A DNA stretch of 64,000 bases from NCBI GenBank assembly GCA_030323885.1, contig CM059187.1:83536027-83600026 (forward strand), read 5' to 3'. Each line of letters opens with the position of its first letter. Position 1 is the first letter of the stretch. Shown piece after piece: positions 1 to 11,409 of this stretch. Under the pieces are notes generated by a model that was not told where the DNA came from, did not search any database, and was given only the letters and a program-made list of their open reading frames with translations. The translations under genes and the position numbers were made by a program. Source of the stretch: Branchipolynoe longqiensis. Taxonomy: Eukaryota > Annelida > Polychaeta > Phyllodocida > Polynoidae.

Positions 1-61
1 ACCCCATTGGTAACCCCGAATGATTCCGAGACTTCCCCTCCAAAACTAACGTTTGCCATAT

Positions 62-331
62 TATATACTGTCCCACTTATTAAACATTTTTCCACGGATA
101 TAATGGGATATTAGGTCAATTTAATAGAACCAGTTATTGCTGAAACCTATGGTGTCCAGCATTTTGGTGAACATTAATTTTGCATGTTTTCACCACAAAT
201 ATCTCCAACGGTAACCATTTATAAAGAAAACGTCACTTCAAACGTATGTAAGGCAGATAATAATGATCAATCTAATGTATGTATCTAAATAATTGGGAGC
301 AACTCAAAACCATTGGATTAAGCAACATTAG
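62..331 (-). mobile_element. MITE-A copy 1 (TTAA-ended MITE), truncated
   Basis: This is a reverse-oriented copy of a roughly 350-bp MITE seen about ten times here. The right end keeps the terminal block around 310-331 (ACCATTGGATTAAGCAAC), and the interior matches the other copies, for example the segments at 85-150 and 200-285. The far inverted repeat is missing at the left side. No coding capacity is visible. Confidence 0.75.
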
Positions 332-544
332 AGCAATATTGAACGTCAAGGTCTATGCCCTGTAAGGTTGTAATTCTCAGTCCACCATCCAGTATCCAAT
401 ATCTGTCTGTTAGTGTTACTCACAAACCACCACCACTCATGACATACAATCACCATTACAACCCACTCCAGTAGCCCCCATTGATCCTCCAGTCGCTCTG
501 GCACCAGACTCGTTGAGAATTCTCTCTTCTGTCTTCCCCTCCCC

Positions 545-885
545 CACAAACCGGGCTTGATTGCCGGATCGGCAAAGCTCATGCCTCTCGCGCAGGCGAT
601 CGGGAGTTAAATTCCCAGACGAGTCAAATCAATGACTTACAAAATTAAAACTTGTCGCTTACTAGATTGGCACTTGGCATTAATACGATAGGGCAAGGAC
701 TGGTTGGCTCAGTGTCAGGACAATGTTGGGAATGGGATATCAGGTCAGGGTGCCGGCAGGCTGATCTCCCAGTCGGGCAGCACTATAAAGTTGCCATGAG
801 TGTGCACTATCATAATTCGAAACCCATCCTGATATAAACTTAAAGGTTGCCAGGACGTAAAACTCCAACAACCAACCCACCCACT
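545..885 (+). mobile_element. SINE-1 copy (tRNA-derived SINE)
   Basis: A tRNA-like head lies at about 553-630, with an A-box-like GCCGGATCGGCAAAGCTCAT and a B-box-like segment around 610. A body shared with about twelve other copies follows, including GGGCAAGGACTGGTTGGCTC near 690 and TGCCATGAGTGTGCACTATC near 792. The 3' end reads ACGTAAAACTCCAACAACCA and runs into a CCAA-type tail. It is a non-autonomous element presumably mobilised by a LINE; the partner LINE is not identified. Confidence 0.88.
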
Positions 886-1496
886 CCCCCACGTACACGA
901 CCCTACAAGTACCCTGTGACTTCCGATTGAGGGCGCCTACATCCGGGCTTCGCCGCTTTCGGAATGCGTCACTTCCGGTTAGACTGACGACACTGCTTAG
1001 ATGGCAACCGCTGGATGCTAAGGCGGGGATGATGCACAAATACACTGCACGACTGCACACTGCTGCACATACATACATACATACATCAGGTGGTATTTTA
1101 CCTTATGTAGAATATATACGACAGTGTAAATAAGAAACAAATATTAGGCGATAATTTGGTCATCAAGAACCATGATTGATTTATGGTTTGATTTATTTAT
1201 TGATCGATTGATGTGATGTTATGGCATGTTATGTTAGCAGCAATGACCATATTCACAGTGAAAAGGGTTTAAATTGTATTCTGTCCTCTTGGTAGTGGTC
1301 TGTGTTGACCTCTCTGGCACATACACATGTATGCGTGGATATGCTGATTGAATCAGGGAGCCTAGGTGATGAAATGATTAGCAGACTAGCCCTGGAATGG
1401 CAAGTAGTGTGGGTTCGACAAACCTGTTCCTGGTGCAATATTTCTCATTTTCATCACACACACGACAGTACATAAACACAGTTTTTACACAGAATG
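886..1496. other. Unassigned stretch
   Basis: No gene or recognised element. A short ACAT microsatellite is at about 1068-1084. Around 1355-1425 there is a weak tRNA-head-like segment ending in GTGGGTTCGA, possibly a decayed SINE head, but no body matching the SINE families here follows it. Confidence 0.4.
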
Positions 1497-2074
1497 TAAA
1501 GTCCTAGTCACATACACGTTTGTGAACGTAGTTGAGCATAGTTGAACGTAGGATAGATTAGCGTGTGTCAAGTATGGTGTAAGTAGGTTAAACTATGGTG
1601 AAAAACGTTAAGGTATGGCAGGTTTGGGTATGGATAAATACTTTATGGCATGGATGTCGTTATGTTCAACTACGTTCAACTATGTTCAACTACGTTCAAC
1701 TACATTCAATTATGTTCAACATAAGTTAGCTTCCATTATGCTCAACTATGTTCAACTATGTCCAAGTATGCTAATGTATGCTAGAGTACGCTAGAGTATG
1801 CTAGAGTACATTAAGAGTACAGAGACTTCACCACATTATGTTAGCCTCTAACGTAGCAATCTTTTGAACATGTCAAAACATTAAATCAGAACTCACGCCC
1901 ACTCACATTATTACCAAGTTAGTATGATGGAGAAGTATGGATGCTGGTACGTTCAACTACGTTCAACTACGTTCAACTACGTTCAACTACGTTCAACTAC
2001 ATTCAACCACGTTCAACTATGTTAGCTCTACTACGTTCAACTATGTACACTACCGTATATGTGACCGGGCCTAA
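1497..2074. mobile_element. MITE-B member (GTCACA-ended), interior of 10-bp repeats
   Basis: The outer ends form a degenerate inverted repeat: CTAGTCACATACACG at about 1503-1518 against CGTATATGTGACCGG at about 2054-2068. The interior contains many copies of the 10-bp word CGTTCAACTA, especially at 1665-1720 and 1950-2045, and its reverse complement near 1530. No ORF of note. The ends have diverged more than in other members, so assignment to the group is moderate. Confidence 0.55.
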
Positions 2075-2254
2075 CAAATTCACAATCAATTTCAAGTTCT
2101 TTGCCGAAAGACAATTATAGGTTCAAAGTGACAAAAATTGAAAGATAGGGCTGGGCCGGAGATACCCAACCCCACTTTCGGTGTCATAGGCACACCAGGT
2201 TCCAGCTTTAGTCCATTTTGTGGGACGAGTAGAGAGTAACTCATAGGACATATA

Positions 2255-4345
2255 TGCCCACCTTCCTCCCACCCCGCACCGTCACCCTCACCCCCACACT
2301 CATATCCCCACAACCAACACCACCCTACCCCACCCCACCCCCGCCAACACCGCCAACACCACCACTCCCACTACCAAGACCCACACCACCACCCTACCCC
2401 ACTCCTACCACCAACACCTACAGCCACCACCCCACCCCACCATCCCACCCACACCCTATCCCAACCACCATCACCCTACCCCACCCCACCCCCGCCAACA
2501 CTGCCAACACCACCACTCCCACTACCAACCACCCACACCACCACCCACCCCCACACTCATACCACCAACACCTACAGCCACCACCCCACCACCCCACCCA
2601 CACCATATCCCAACCACCACCACCCTACCCCACCCCACTCCCGCCAATGCCAACACCACCACTCCCACTACCAACACCCACACCACCCCTACCCCACTCC
2701 TACCACCAACACCTACAGCCACCACCCAACCCCACCCCAACCCACCACACCCTATCCCAAACACCACCACCCTACCCCACCCCACTCCCGCCAACACCGC
2801 CAACACCACCACTCCCACTACCAACACCAACACCACCACCCTACCCCCACTCATACCACCAAGACCTACAGCCACCACCCCACCACCCCACCCACACCCT
2901 ATCCCAACCATCACCACCCTACCCCCACCCCACCCCCACCAACACCATCAACACACCACCAACCACCCCCACTCCCACACCAACACCCACACCCACCACC
3001 CAACCCCAACCACACCACTACCCCACCCACACCCCATCCCAACCACCACCACCCTATCCACAGCCCACCCCTGCCAACACCGCCAACACCACCAACACCG
3101 CCAACACCACCAAACCCCACTCCCACTACCAACACCCACACTACCACCCTACCCACACTGCTCCCACAACATCCCCCCCCCCAACCCCACCCACGCCACC
3201 CCACCCACACCCTATCCCAACACCACCCCCTACCCCCCACCCCACCCCCCCAACACCGTCAACACCACCAAACCCCACTCCCACTACCAACACCACCACC
3301 GACCACCCCACCCCCAACCTCACCACTACCCCATCCACACCCCATCCCAACCACCACCACCCTATCCACAGCCCACCCCCACCAACACAGCCAACACCAC
3401 CAACACCGCCAACACACCAAACCCACTCCCCACTACCAACACCCACACTACCCCCTACCCCCACTGCTCCCACAACATCCCCACCCCCAACCCCACCCAC
3501 ACCACCCAGCCCACACCCTATCCCAACCACCAACACCCTATCCACAACGCACCCGCGCCCACCCCACACCACCAAACCCCACTCCAACTACGCCCCCCCC
3601 ACACCACCACCCTATTCCCACTCCTCCCACAACATCCCCACCCCCAACCCCACCCACACCATCCAACCCACACCCTATCCCAACCACCAACACCCTATCC
3701 ACACCCCACCCCGCCAATACCGCCACCACTGCCCACACCACCAAACACCTACTCCAACTACCAACACCCACACCACCACCCTACCCCCACTCCTACGACC
3801 ACCACTCCAACCCCCAACCCCACCCACACCACCCCACCCACACCCTATCCCAACCACCAACACCTATCCACATCCACATTCCACCCCCACCAACAACGCC
3901 AACACCACTAAACCCCACTCCTAGTACCAACCCACAACCCCAACCCCACCCACACCACCCCACCCACATCCTATCCCAACCACCAACACCCTATCCACAT
4001 TCCACCCCTACCAACACTGACAACACCACTAATCCCCACTCCTAGTACCAACACCACAACCCCCAACCCCACCCACATCCTATCCCAACCACCAACACTC
4101 TATCCACATTCCACCCCCACCAACACCGCCACCACCAATAAATCCCACCCCTAGTACCAACACCACAACCCCCAACCCCACCCACACCACCCCACCCCAC
4201 CCAGACCCTATCCCAACCACCAACACCCTATCCACATTCCACCGCTGCCAACACCGCCAACACCACCAAACCCCACTCCCACTATTAACAACCACCACCC
4301 CCACCTTACACCCACCCCACCTCAAACTCCACCCGCGCCCCTAAT
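2255..4345. repeat. 2-kb CCA/CCC-rich low-complexity array, G-poor on + strand
   Basis: The + strand consists almost only of C, A and some T, in words such as CCACCAACACC and CCCACCCACACC. G is nearly absent for about 2 kb. Longer blocks of about 55-130 bp recur with substitutions, so this is a degenerate minisatellite. The long proline/threonine reading frame across it follows from the composition and is not taken as a gene. Confidence 0.93.
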
Positions 4346-5017
4346 GTGGTTGGCGGGCTGGGCGCGTAGGGCGTTGCTGAGGGGCATTGGGTGGGTGGGT
4401 GGGGGGGGGGGGTGGAGAGGGGCAGAGGCTGGACGGGAGTGAGGAGACACGGAGTGGCCGCCTTATTATAACTAAATTGTCTGAAGTATTCAACGGGTCA
4501 AGGGGAATCATAGCGCGTGCAGCTGCCTCCATTCGGTGTTTTATTATTTGTCAATTATTGTTATTTGGCGCGTTATTTCTAAAAGGCAGGTGCTCCACAG
4601 AACTCAAAACCGCCCAAGGCTGGGGTTTTCTTTTAGCGAGTTACCCTGAAACGTGCATGGCACAATGCCAGGTTTCTGTGCCGTTTTTTTGACAGACAGA
4701 GCAAATGGGGGCTAGGCCGCTTCAAATGAGTGTTTTCAGCTGATGTTCTCATTAATGCACTTGACTTTGCTGGAGGTTATTTTTATTGTTATTTTGTTTT
4801 ACGCTTGACGCTTATAGGTAAGTCCCCACTGCAATCTCAGACTTCCGATCCATTCATTAGGCCACACAATACAAAACATTTGTAATGGGATCCAACAATG
4901 GGTGGGTTTCTTGCATTTGGTATTGGTGACTGGATCCACTGATTTGCATATTTACACTACACATATTTATATATATATATGTGTATTGGAGATCTGTTAT
5001 ATCTTCATGAAAAACGA
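4346..5017. other. Unassigned stretch with poly-G tract
   Basis: A G-rich run at 4386-4415 (GGGTGGGTGGGTGGG type) could fold as a G-quadruplex. The rest is ordinary AT-rich sequence, with a short TA repeat at about 4969-4981. No gene is recognised. Confidence 0.4.
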
Positions 5018-5304
5018 AGAGAGAAATACAAACAAACAAAGAAATGTTTTAAGACAATTCTAGAATCATGCAATGCCATGCGATGCATAATCACTGAGTG
5101 CATAATATTTGTATTGAACTGGAATTGTTTGCATGTACTATTACAACTAATAGTTCATTTATTTTATGCTTCTATTATTGAACAGGATTTTCATGTCGTT
5201 ATCATTGCAACTGATAGTTTCATTTATGTACCAACACATTCTACTGAACAGCAGAAAGACCAGTTCTCTGGCGCTGACAAAAGGCAGTATTCACTGAATA
5301 AACT
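5018..5304 (+). repeat. Dispersed repeat E, copy 1 (unclassified)
   Basis: This region aligns with 42003-42284. Shared landmarks include AACTGGAATTG near 5118, ATTGCAACTGATA near 5202, and TCTGGCGCTGACAA near 5267. Both copies follow AT-rich simple sequence. I see no terminal inverted repeat, poly-A tail or coding potential, so the class is unknown. Confidence 0.7.
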
Positions 5305-5448
5305 ACATTTAGTAAAAACATATATATATACTGACTGATCTTATGGCCTTTATGGAGTTTATCGATGAACATCAAAGGGCCATAACCAAGCCAACTTTAT
5401 TTATTCACAATTATCAAAATCAAATATGACTAGCAGGGGCCTAGCTTA

Positions 5449-5497
5449 TATATATATATATATATATATATAGATATAGATATATATATATACATGG
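5449..5497. repeat. TA-rich microsatellite
   Basis: A TA dinucleotide run, interrupted by GA. The neighbourhood from 5305 to 5660 is AT-rich and holds no recognised gene. Confidence 0.9.
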
Positions 5498-5664
5498 ATA
5501 CGCAGAGCTCTGCGTACCACCTAGGACTAAATATATAAGTATTTTTCAATTAAGATCTATCATATTTTTTAGCGTTTTATTCCATCGCGTTTTATTCCAA
5601 TCGCATTTAATTCCATTTGCATACATCTTGATGATCCCAAGCTAGACGCCTAATGCCGTCCTAC

Positions 5665-6080
5665 TTGGTAGCAGGTGTCACCAGAGATCCAATGAAAGCA
5701 GGTGTCACCACAGTTCCAATGAAAGCAGGTGTCACCACAGATCCAATGAAAGCAGGTGTCACCACAGATCCAATGAAAGCAGGTGTCAACACAGATCCAA
5801 TGAAAGCAGGTGTCACCACAGATCCACTGAAAGCAGGTGTTACCACAGTTCCAATGAAAGCAGGTGTCACCACAGATCTAATGAAAGCAGGTGTCACCAC
5901 AGATCCAATGAAGGCATGTGTCACCACAGATCCAATGAAAGCAGGTGTCACCACAGATCCAATGAAAGCAGGTGTCACCACAGATCCAATGAAAGCAGGT
6001 GTCACCACAGATCCACTGAAAGCAGGTGTCACCACAGATCCAATGAAAGCATGTGTCACCACAGATCTAATGAAAGCATC
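5665..6080. repeat. 27-bp minisatellite, about 15 units
   Basis: The unit begins GCAGGTGTCACCACAGATCC and continues for seven more bases; the spacing is 27 bp throughout. Substitutions (GTTCC for GATCC, ACTGAAA for AATGAAA) are shared between non-adjacent units. Because 27 is divisible by three, several frames stay open and mimic a nine-residue protein repeat. It abuts the end of MITE-A copy 2. Confidence 0.95.
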
Positions 6081-6467
6081 AGATTTTCGAAACCAAGCAC
6101 TGACCTAGATTTGATCCTAGATATCCAAGTCATATACGTGTGTATTTATTATGCATTTGTTGCTGTATAGAAGGGAATACTAGGTAAATTTAATCAAACC
6201 TTTTCTTTCTTTTTTTATTGAGGGCAACAGAAAGCTAATACATGGAATTGTAGAGCATCAAGCTTTACTACTGAAGCCTACGGTATTCAACATTTTGAAG
6301 CGCACACCAACATTAATTTTGATATTTTTTCACTTCATTTATCTCTAATGTTAGACATTTAAGATAAAAGTTACTTCAAATAAATGTAAGCTAGGTTTTT
6401 ATTAATTAACCTAATATATCTTCATTGTAAATGGCAGAAACTCACAAGTATTGGATTATGCAACTTA
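6074..6467 (-). mobile_element. MITE-A copy 2
   Basis: A near-complete reverse copy. Its left end starts inside the last minisatellite unit (GCATCAGATTTTCGAAACC) and its right end reads GGATTATGCAACTTAAC. It is followed immediately, head to head, by copy 3, so the two together form an inverted pair of about 760 bp. Confidence 0.8.
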
Positions 6468-6469
6468 AC

Positions 6470-6834
6470 TTAAAGTTGTGTAGTCCGATGGTTCGGGGAT
6501 TCTGTCATTTTCTGAGATAGGTTGAATGTTATAATCTACCTTACTTTTGTTTGAAGTAACTTGTGTTTGATATTCTTTTTAAAATGGCTAACTTTTGAGA
6601 TATTTGAAGTGCAAACATGCTCAAATAGTTTGTTCAAGCATGTCAACGTTCTCGTACCATAGGTTTATGCAGTATCCGGTTCCGTTAAATTGCCTCGTTG
6701 CCCTTGTATGTGATGACAAATGTTTAATAAGTGCACAAGTATCTAAGTTAGATATGTAGAATGAAATCTAGATAATTGTTTTCGTTTAAAAAAAAAATTA
6801 AATTGTATGTTTTCATCTGACTATGCAGCTTTAA
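6470..6834 (+). mobile_element. MITE-A copy 3
   Basis: A full-length forward copy, from TTAAAGTTGTGTAGTCCGAT at the left to GACTATGCAGCTTTAA at the right. The ends are imperfect inverted repeats that both contain TTAA, which fits a piggyBac-type TTAA target, although target duplication cannot be separated from the element end here. There is no transposase; it would need one in trans. Confidence 0.85.
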
Positions 6835-6999
6835 AGGAATACATTATTTGCACCACAATATTTGCCCCCTTAAGAAAACAATTTCAAAGTTGATATACGG
6901 TTCGCGTTCAGCGAGGTTATCTGGTCTGGTCCATTATATGTGGTAGGTACGGGGGTCTTTAGTATATTTACTCGATAGCACCTTGCCCTAAGTCAGGAT

Positions 7000-7205
7000 T
7001 AACCCGGCCGACAAGGGTACTCGCCGGAAGAGGCTGGCTCCGCCCCCGGCCGGAGGCAAAGCCCACAGAGCCCCGCCCAGGAAGTCCGCCCGGCGGGGGG
7101 CTGCCAGGCGGGGAGCAACCCGGCCGTGGGTGGCGGCCAGGCGGGGAGCGGCCAGGCGGGGCACCGCCCGAGGAGGCCCGGGCTCATGAAGTACGCGTCG
7201 ACGTG
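7000..7205. other. Isolated 200-bp GC-rich island
   Basis: The block is strongly GC-rich (words such as GGCGGCCAGGCGGGGAGCGG) and sits in AT-rich flanks with sharp edges. CpG is frequent and short internal repeats of GCCAGGCGGGG occur near 7105-7170. No start site, exon or transposon end is recognised. Reading frames here are short and unlike any family I know. Confidence 0.6.
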
Positions 7206-7934
7206 TGAAACCCACAACTACTTGGTGAGGGGTTAAACACGTTAATTGGTCACACGAACATGCTTTTTACAAACAGATCGTGACCCAGCATCACGGCAAT
7301 AAAAGGAACTATGTCCCGGGCCCAATCCTTCCTCCTCAGAGCCTTTCTGACAAGTAAAAAAAGAAATAGTTTCATAGTTTGCGACGGATATATAAATATA
7401 TGCGATTTGTAGTGTATTATGAGAATATTAAAAGCAGTGGTACATAGAGAGAGCTCATGTTCCTTTGGGTTCTAGTCTAATGTTCATTTGACGCAGGTGG
7501 CTAGATTGAAGACCAGAATGTGTGATTATATATGCATGGTATGATGGATTATGGGAATATAATTATAACACAGGCACTCACACATCTTGTTACATTTTTA
7601 TATTCCAGATATTGTCGCAAATAGCGCCACCTGGAGGTGAGAGTCAGTGTTTATTCTTTCACTTCTTCTAAAATAATCATGGCTCTTTATTATCCAAGGA
7701 GACTTCAGTAGTATGGTCATATTTCACATTCATCAGATCTGCCCAAAACGATCTTGCAATGCACTGTTAAAAGGGGGAAGAAAACAAGGTGGGTAAAGGA
7801 AGAGGTGGGAAGATGACATTAGGAAATTGACAGGCCTTGAGCTTGCCAAATCCCAGAGGGCCGTGGAGAACAGGGTAAATATAGAGAAAACTGGTGGCAA
7901 AGTCACGTGTGGTGCCCCACACCGACAACCACCG
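7206..7934. other. Unassigned stretch
   Basis: No gene or known repeat is recognised. The sequence is moderately AT-rich, with purine-rich patches around 7765-7900. Confidence 0.35.
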
Positions 7935-8296
7935 TTAAAGTTGCACATTCCGATGGTTTTGGGTTTCTCTCATTTTCTGAGATAAATACAGTAGGCTGAT
8001 TGATCATTGTGATTTATCTTACTTCAGTTTGAAGGAACCTTTATCTTAAATGGCAAAATGTTGAGATATTTTAAGTGCAACCATGCACAATTAATTTCAG
8101 CAATCATGCCAGAACTCTTGACACCATAGGCTTCTGCACTAACAGGTTCTATTAAATTGCCGCAGGATTCCCTTTCAACGTGGTGAACAATGCTTAACAA
8201 GTACATCAGTATCTAAGTTAGATATGTATAATCAAATCTAGATAATAGCTTTGGTTTTGAAAATGTTTTTCCTTTCCTCGGACTATGTAGCTTTAA
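7935..8296 (+). mobile_element. MITE-A copy 4
   Basis: A full-length forward copy. The left end is TTAAAGTTGCACATTCCGAT and the right end GGACTATGTAGCTTTAA. The interior shares the family landmarks CTCATTTTCTGAGATAAA near 7968 and AGTATCTAAGTTAGATATG near 8209. Confidence 0.87.
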
Positions 8297-8889
8297 AGAA
8301 ATGATAATAGTGATGATATATAGCTAAGGGTGGCCTCTACAACAGTACATTGCGGATGACATCAGGTCACACATCTGTTTGTTTGTAACCTAATGACACT
8401 GTCATGCCTCATGCTCGCTGAATCTGTCGTCTGGTAGCATCGTGATATTTGCTGCCTCCCATCTTCTACATTGGTCTGGGTTGAGTTGCTGTTGTTAAAT
8501 TCACCAAATTGACTCCACTCCTGTGTCTTATCACCTCACTTTAGTCGCTGATTGTGTTCTACAATGATTGTAGGGTGATAAGTACCCTTATCAAGAATCC
8601 TAATTTAAAGACTCTCACTGGCTCTTCCTGCACAGCCCCTCCCCCTCTTCACCCCCACACCCCACCCCCAGCAATCCCTCCCCGACATTATGGCCGGCTT
8701 TGGTTTGAACGCTATTTGTCCAGGTGGATGTCCCACCTCCACAACCTATCCACATGGTGCCGCAAGGCGTCCCACACTCATAACTTGTCTTTACTTTAAA
8801 AAAATGAATTGGTAAGGATTCGCCTTTGCCAAACTCATCCAATTAACTCCACTTATGTCCATCTATTAATCTACGATTGCATACTAATA

Positions 8890-8890
<1 letters not shown>
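8297..8890. other. Unassigned stretch
   Basis: No gene recognised. A C-rich patch of about 60 bp lies at 8635-8685. An AT microsatellite starts at about 8894 and leads into the pogo-like MITE. Confidence 0.35.
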
Positions 8891-8921
<31 letters not shown>

Positions 8922-8924
<3 letters not shown>

Positions 8925-9090
8925 TATAACCCCGTTAAACCAAACTTATAGGGACCCTAGAAATTTGGTTGGATTAACCGATCATTGGTTTAACCGAGCT
9001 TTGACTTTGAGTTGGCTTTGGCAAAAACGGGGGTGCATTATGAATGTACAATATATGTGGACACTATGATTATTGTTTTGTATGTATATA
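8922..9090 (+). mobile_element. Pogo-like MITE-C fragment
   Basis: This begins CAGTATAACCCCGTTAAACC and repeats the GGATTAACCGATC and GGTTTAACCGAG words of the complete copy that follows, then continues with unrelated sequence after about 9013. It looks like one end of a sister element, preceded by TA as usual for Tc1/mariner/pogo elements. Confidence 0.65.
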
Positions 9091-9412
9091 CAGTTTAACC
9101 CCATTAAACCAACCTCGGTTAAATCAAACGATCGGTTAATCCAAACTTTTTCGGCGACCTGGCAAAATACTACCATTTATCATATAAAAAAGTATCAGGT
9201 GACCTTAAAACCACATGAAAGTTTGGATTAACTGTACCGGAAGTGGCCTGGGCTGACAATTTAGTTTGGATTAACTGATACTTTGGATTAACCAACTTTG
9301 GTTTAACCAAATTTTGTATATGATAAATGGTAGTATTTTGCCGGGCCGCCGAAAAAGTTTGGATTAACCGATCGTTTGGTTTAACCGAGATTGGTTTAAC
9401 GGGGTTGTATTG
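9091..9412. mobile_element. Pogo-like MITE with about 95-bp inverted repeats
   Basis: The left arm (9091-9185) starts CAGTTTAACCCCATTAAACC and is the near-perfect reverse complement of the right arm (9318-9412). The ends are flanked by TA-rich sequence, as expected for TA-targeting Tc1/mariner/pogo elements. The loop at about 9186-9317 has further GGATTAAC and GGTTTAAC words. No transposase remains. Confidence 0.85.
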
Positions 9413-9689
9413 TATATGGTCTATTTTAAGCCTGTGGCTAGGGATGGACGAGCGGAGCTCTGTCTGCGTTTGAATTCTAATTCTTCCACTGCAAAACGAA
9501 ATTTGTGTCGAGTCTTGGTGGGAGTAGTAGGTCAATTATTTCTCAACATCCGCCCAACGCTCCAACCATTATATGGACCCAGTATCCCAGGAGGCTGGGA
9601 TCGGCGTCGGACGCCCTCCGAGGCGAGGAGGCCATGGCCAGGTCTCGGGATTAACTCACCCTAGCATCTCCGGTCAAAGTGGGTCTTGG

Positions 9690-9795
9690 CACATCTGAGC
9701 AGATCCGGGAACATCTGAGCACATCTGAGCAGATCCGAGCAGATCCGAGCAGATCTGAGCACATCTAAGCACATCTGAGCACTTCTGAGCAGAAG
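9690..9795. repeat. 10-bp tandem array (AGCACATCTG type)
   Basis: About ten units of AGCACATCTG and AGCAGATCCG variants. Beyond it, 9796-10035 is GC-rich and ends in short repeats of CCGCACAGGG and CCGCACCTGG around 9958-10000. Confidence 0.88.
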
Positions 9796-10035
9796 GGATG
9801 TACTGGTAGCAAGTCAGAACCAGACGGGCCCCGCCCCGGCTCTGGGGCAGTCGGTGCCGGCTTAATTGGTCCGTAGTCGTTGTGGCGGCCGGTCAATCCC
9901 TGGATCAATCAGCCTTCGGCCGGACCGGACAGCCCCTGTGGGACCGGCGCACAACCGGACCGCACAGGGCCGCACCTGGCCGCACAGGGCCGCACCTGGA
10001 CTACATACATGACCTACCGTTAGAAGACAGTGGTG

Positions 10036-10345
10036 TTCCCTGTGGCGGAGTGGTTAGAGTGTCTGACTTTTTTCTAGGTCGGATTCCTAACCTGAAGGTC
10101 AGTGGTTCGATTCCCCATGCCCCCATCTCTGCCAATTTGGATTTCCACTGCTGTGTATAACTTACAGCGACATCAAAGGCCAGTTGCTCTCATACCATGT
10201 CTATGTGGTGTGGGAGGTTAAAAACCCATTGGGTCGGTAAAAGTGTAGGCTTGGGCTTTCTATCGACAAACTGTCTAATGGTGAAAACAAGCCTATTCAG
10301 GCTTATCCATGATAGGCAGTATAAATCTTCAACAACAACAAGACA
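10036..10345 (+). mobile_element. SINE-2 copy with tRNA-like head
   Basis: The head at 10036-10125 resembles a tRNA with a long variable arm: TGTGGCGGAGTGGTTAGAGT for box A and GGTTCGATTCC for box B. The body from about 10130 (CAATTTGGATTTCCACTGCT) is shared with 35868-36073, and both end in an AAC-rich tail. A true tRNA gene is unlikely because the acceptor stem does not pair well and the body continues. Confidence 0.8.
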
Positions 10346-10379
10346 TGAGAGTGGAGAGGGCCCGGCACACACGGACATT

Positions 10380-10815
10380 AGAAGCCATCATTAGCATTCA
10401 TAGGCAGACATAGAAGTCATTAGCCGACATTAGAGCAGAGGAGCAGAGGAAATCAGATGTGAGCAGGCATTAGCAAGCATAAGAGGCATGACAGTAGCCG
10501 ACATTAAAGCAGAGGATCAGACATGGGCAAATATGAGCAGGCATGAGAAAATATGAGCCTTGCATGAGAAAATATGAGTAGTACATGAATAGACATGAGC
10601 AGGTATGGGTAGGCATGGGCAGTCATGAGCAGACACTAGTAGATATTAGAAGATTTTAGCAACAAGCATGGACAGACATAACATACATAAGCAGACATGA
10701 GCAGACATAAACTGACATAAGTATACATAAGCAGACATAAGCGAATATTAGCAGACATTCTTAGATATGAGCAGACATGAGCAGACATGAGCAGGTATGA
10801 GGATACATGAATAAG
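10380..10815. repeat. Degenerate 10-bp array (GAGCAGACAT type)
   Basis: Many variants of GAGCAGACAT, GAGCAGGCAT and TAAGCAGACATA run through the segment. They are more regular towards the right side (10680-10800). Confidence 0.85.
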
Positions 10816-10819
10816 CCAA

Positions 10820-11060
10820 GGAACCCCAAGTGGCTTAGTCATCTTATAATGTAGAGTATATCACTGGAGTAAGGAACTCCTAGTCGTGCATATAATGTAG
10901 AATATTTCACAGGAATAAGAAACTCCTAGTGGCTTATCCGGTTTATAATGTAGAATATATCACAGGAATAAGAAACTCCAAGTTGCTTAGTCATGTTTAT
11001 AATGTACATTATATCACAGGAATACAAAGCCCTTAGTGATTTAGTCGATTATATCACATA
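10820..11060. repeat. About 53-bp tandem repeat, four units
   Basis: Successive units share TATAATGTAGAATATATCAC and GGAATAAGAAACTCCTAGT. Unit length drifts slightly and the last unit is degraded. It ends just before MITE-A copy 5. Confidence 0.8.
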
Positions 11061-11070
11061 TTTGAAATAT

Positions 11071-11409
11071 TTAAAATGGATAGTTCGAGGGTTTTGAGTT
11101 TCTCTCATTTTCTGAGATAAACATTTCAGGGTGATCATTACAATTTACCTTACTTTTATTAAAGTAACTTTTATTTTAAATGGCTAAATTTTAAGATATT
11201 TGAAGTGCAAACCTGCTAAATTAATGTTGCCAAACTCACAATAGGTTTCTGCAGTAACAGTTTCTGTGAAATTGACTCAGTATTCCCTGATATGTGACAA
11301 CACATGTTTAATAAGTACACCAGTATCTAAGTTAGGTATGCAGAATCAAATCTAGATAATTGTCTTAGTTTTGAAAATTTGATGTTTTCATCGAACTATG
11401 CAGCTTTAA
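11071..11409 (+). mobile_element. MITE-A copy 5
   Basis: A full-length but diverged copy. The left end TTAAAATGGATAGTTCGAGG has lost part of the terminal repeat, and the right end is GAACTATGCAGCTTTAA. The interior matches the family. Confidence 0.82.

Noticed and set aside
2254..3924. 556-codon proline/threonine-rich reading frame
   Set aside because: It lies inside a G-poor CCA/CCC array, where stop codons are rare by composition. There is no domain, no splice context, and other frames are open too.
5653..6108. Nine-residue protein repeat (AGVTTDPMK type)
   Set aside because: The 27-bp unit is divisible by three, so frames on both strands stay open. The variant pattern shows no preference for synonymous changes that I can see.
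10036..10125. Functional tRNA gene
   Set aside because: Boxes A and B are good, but the acceptor stem is poor and a SINE-2 body follows directly.
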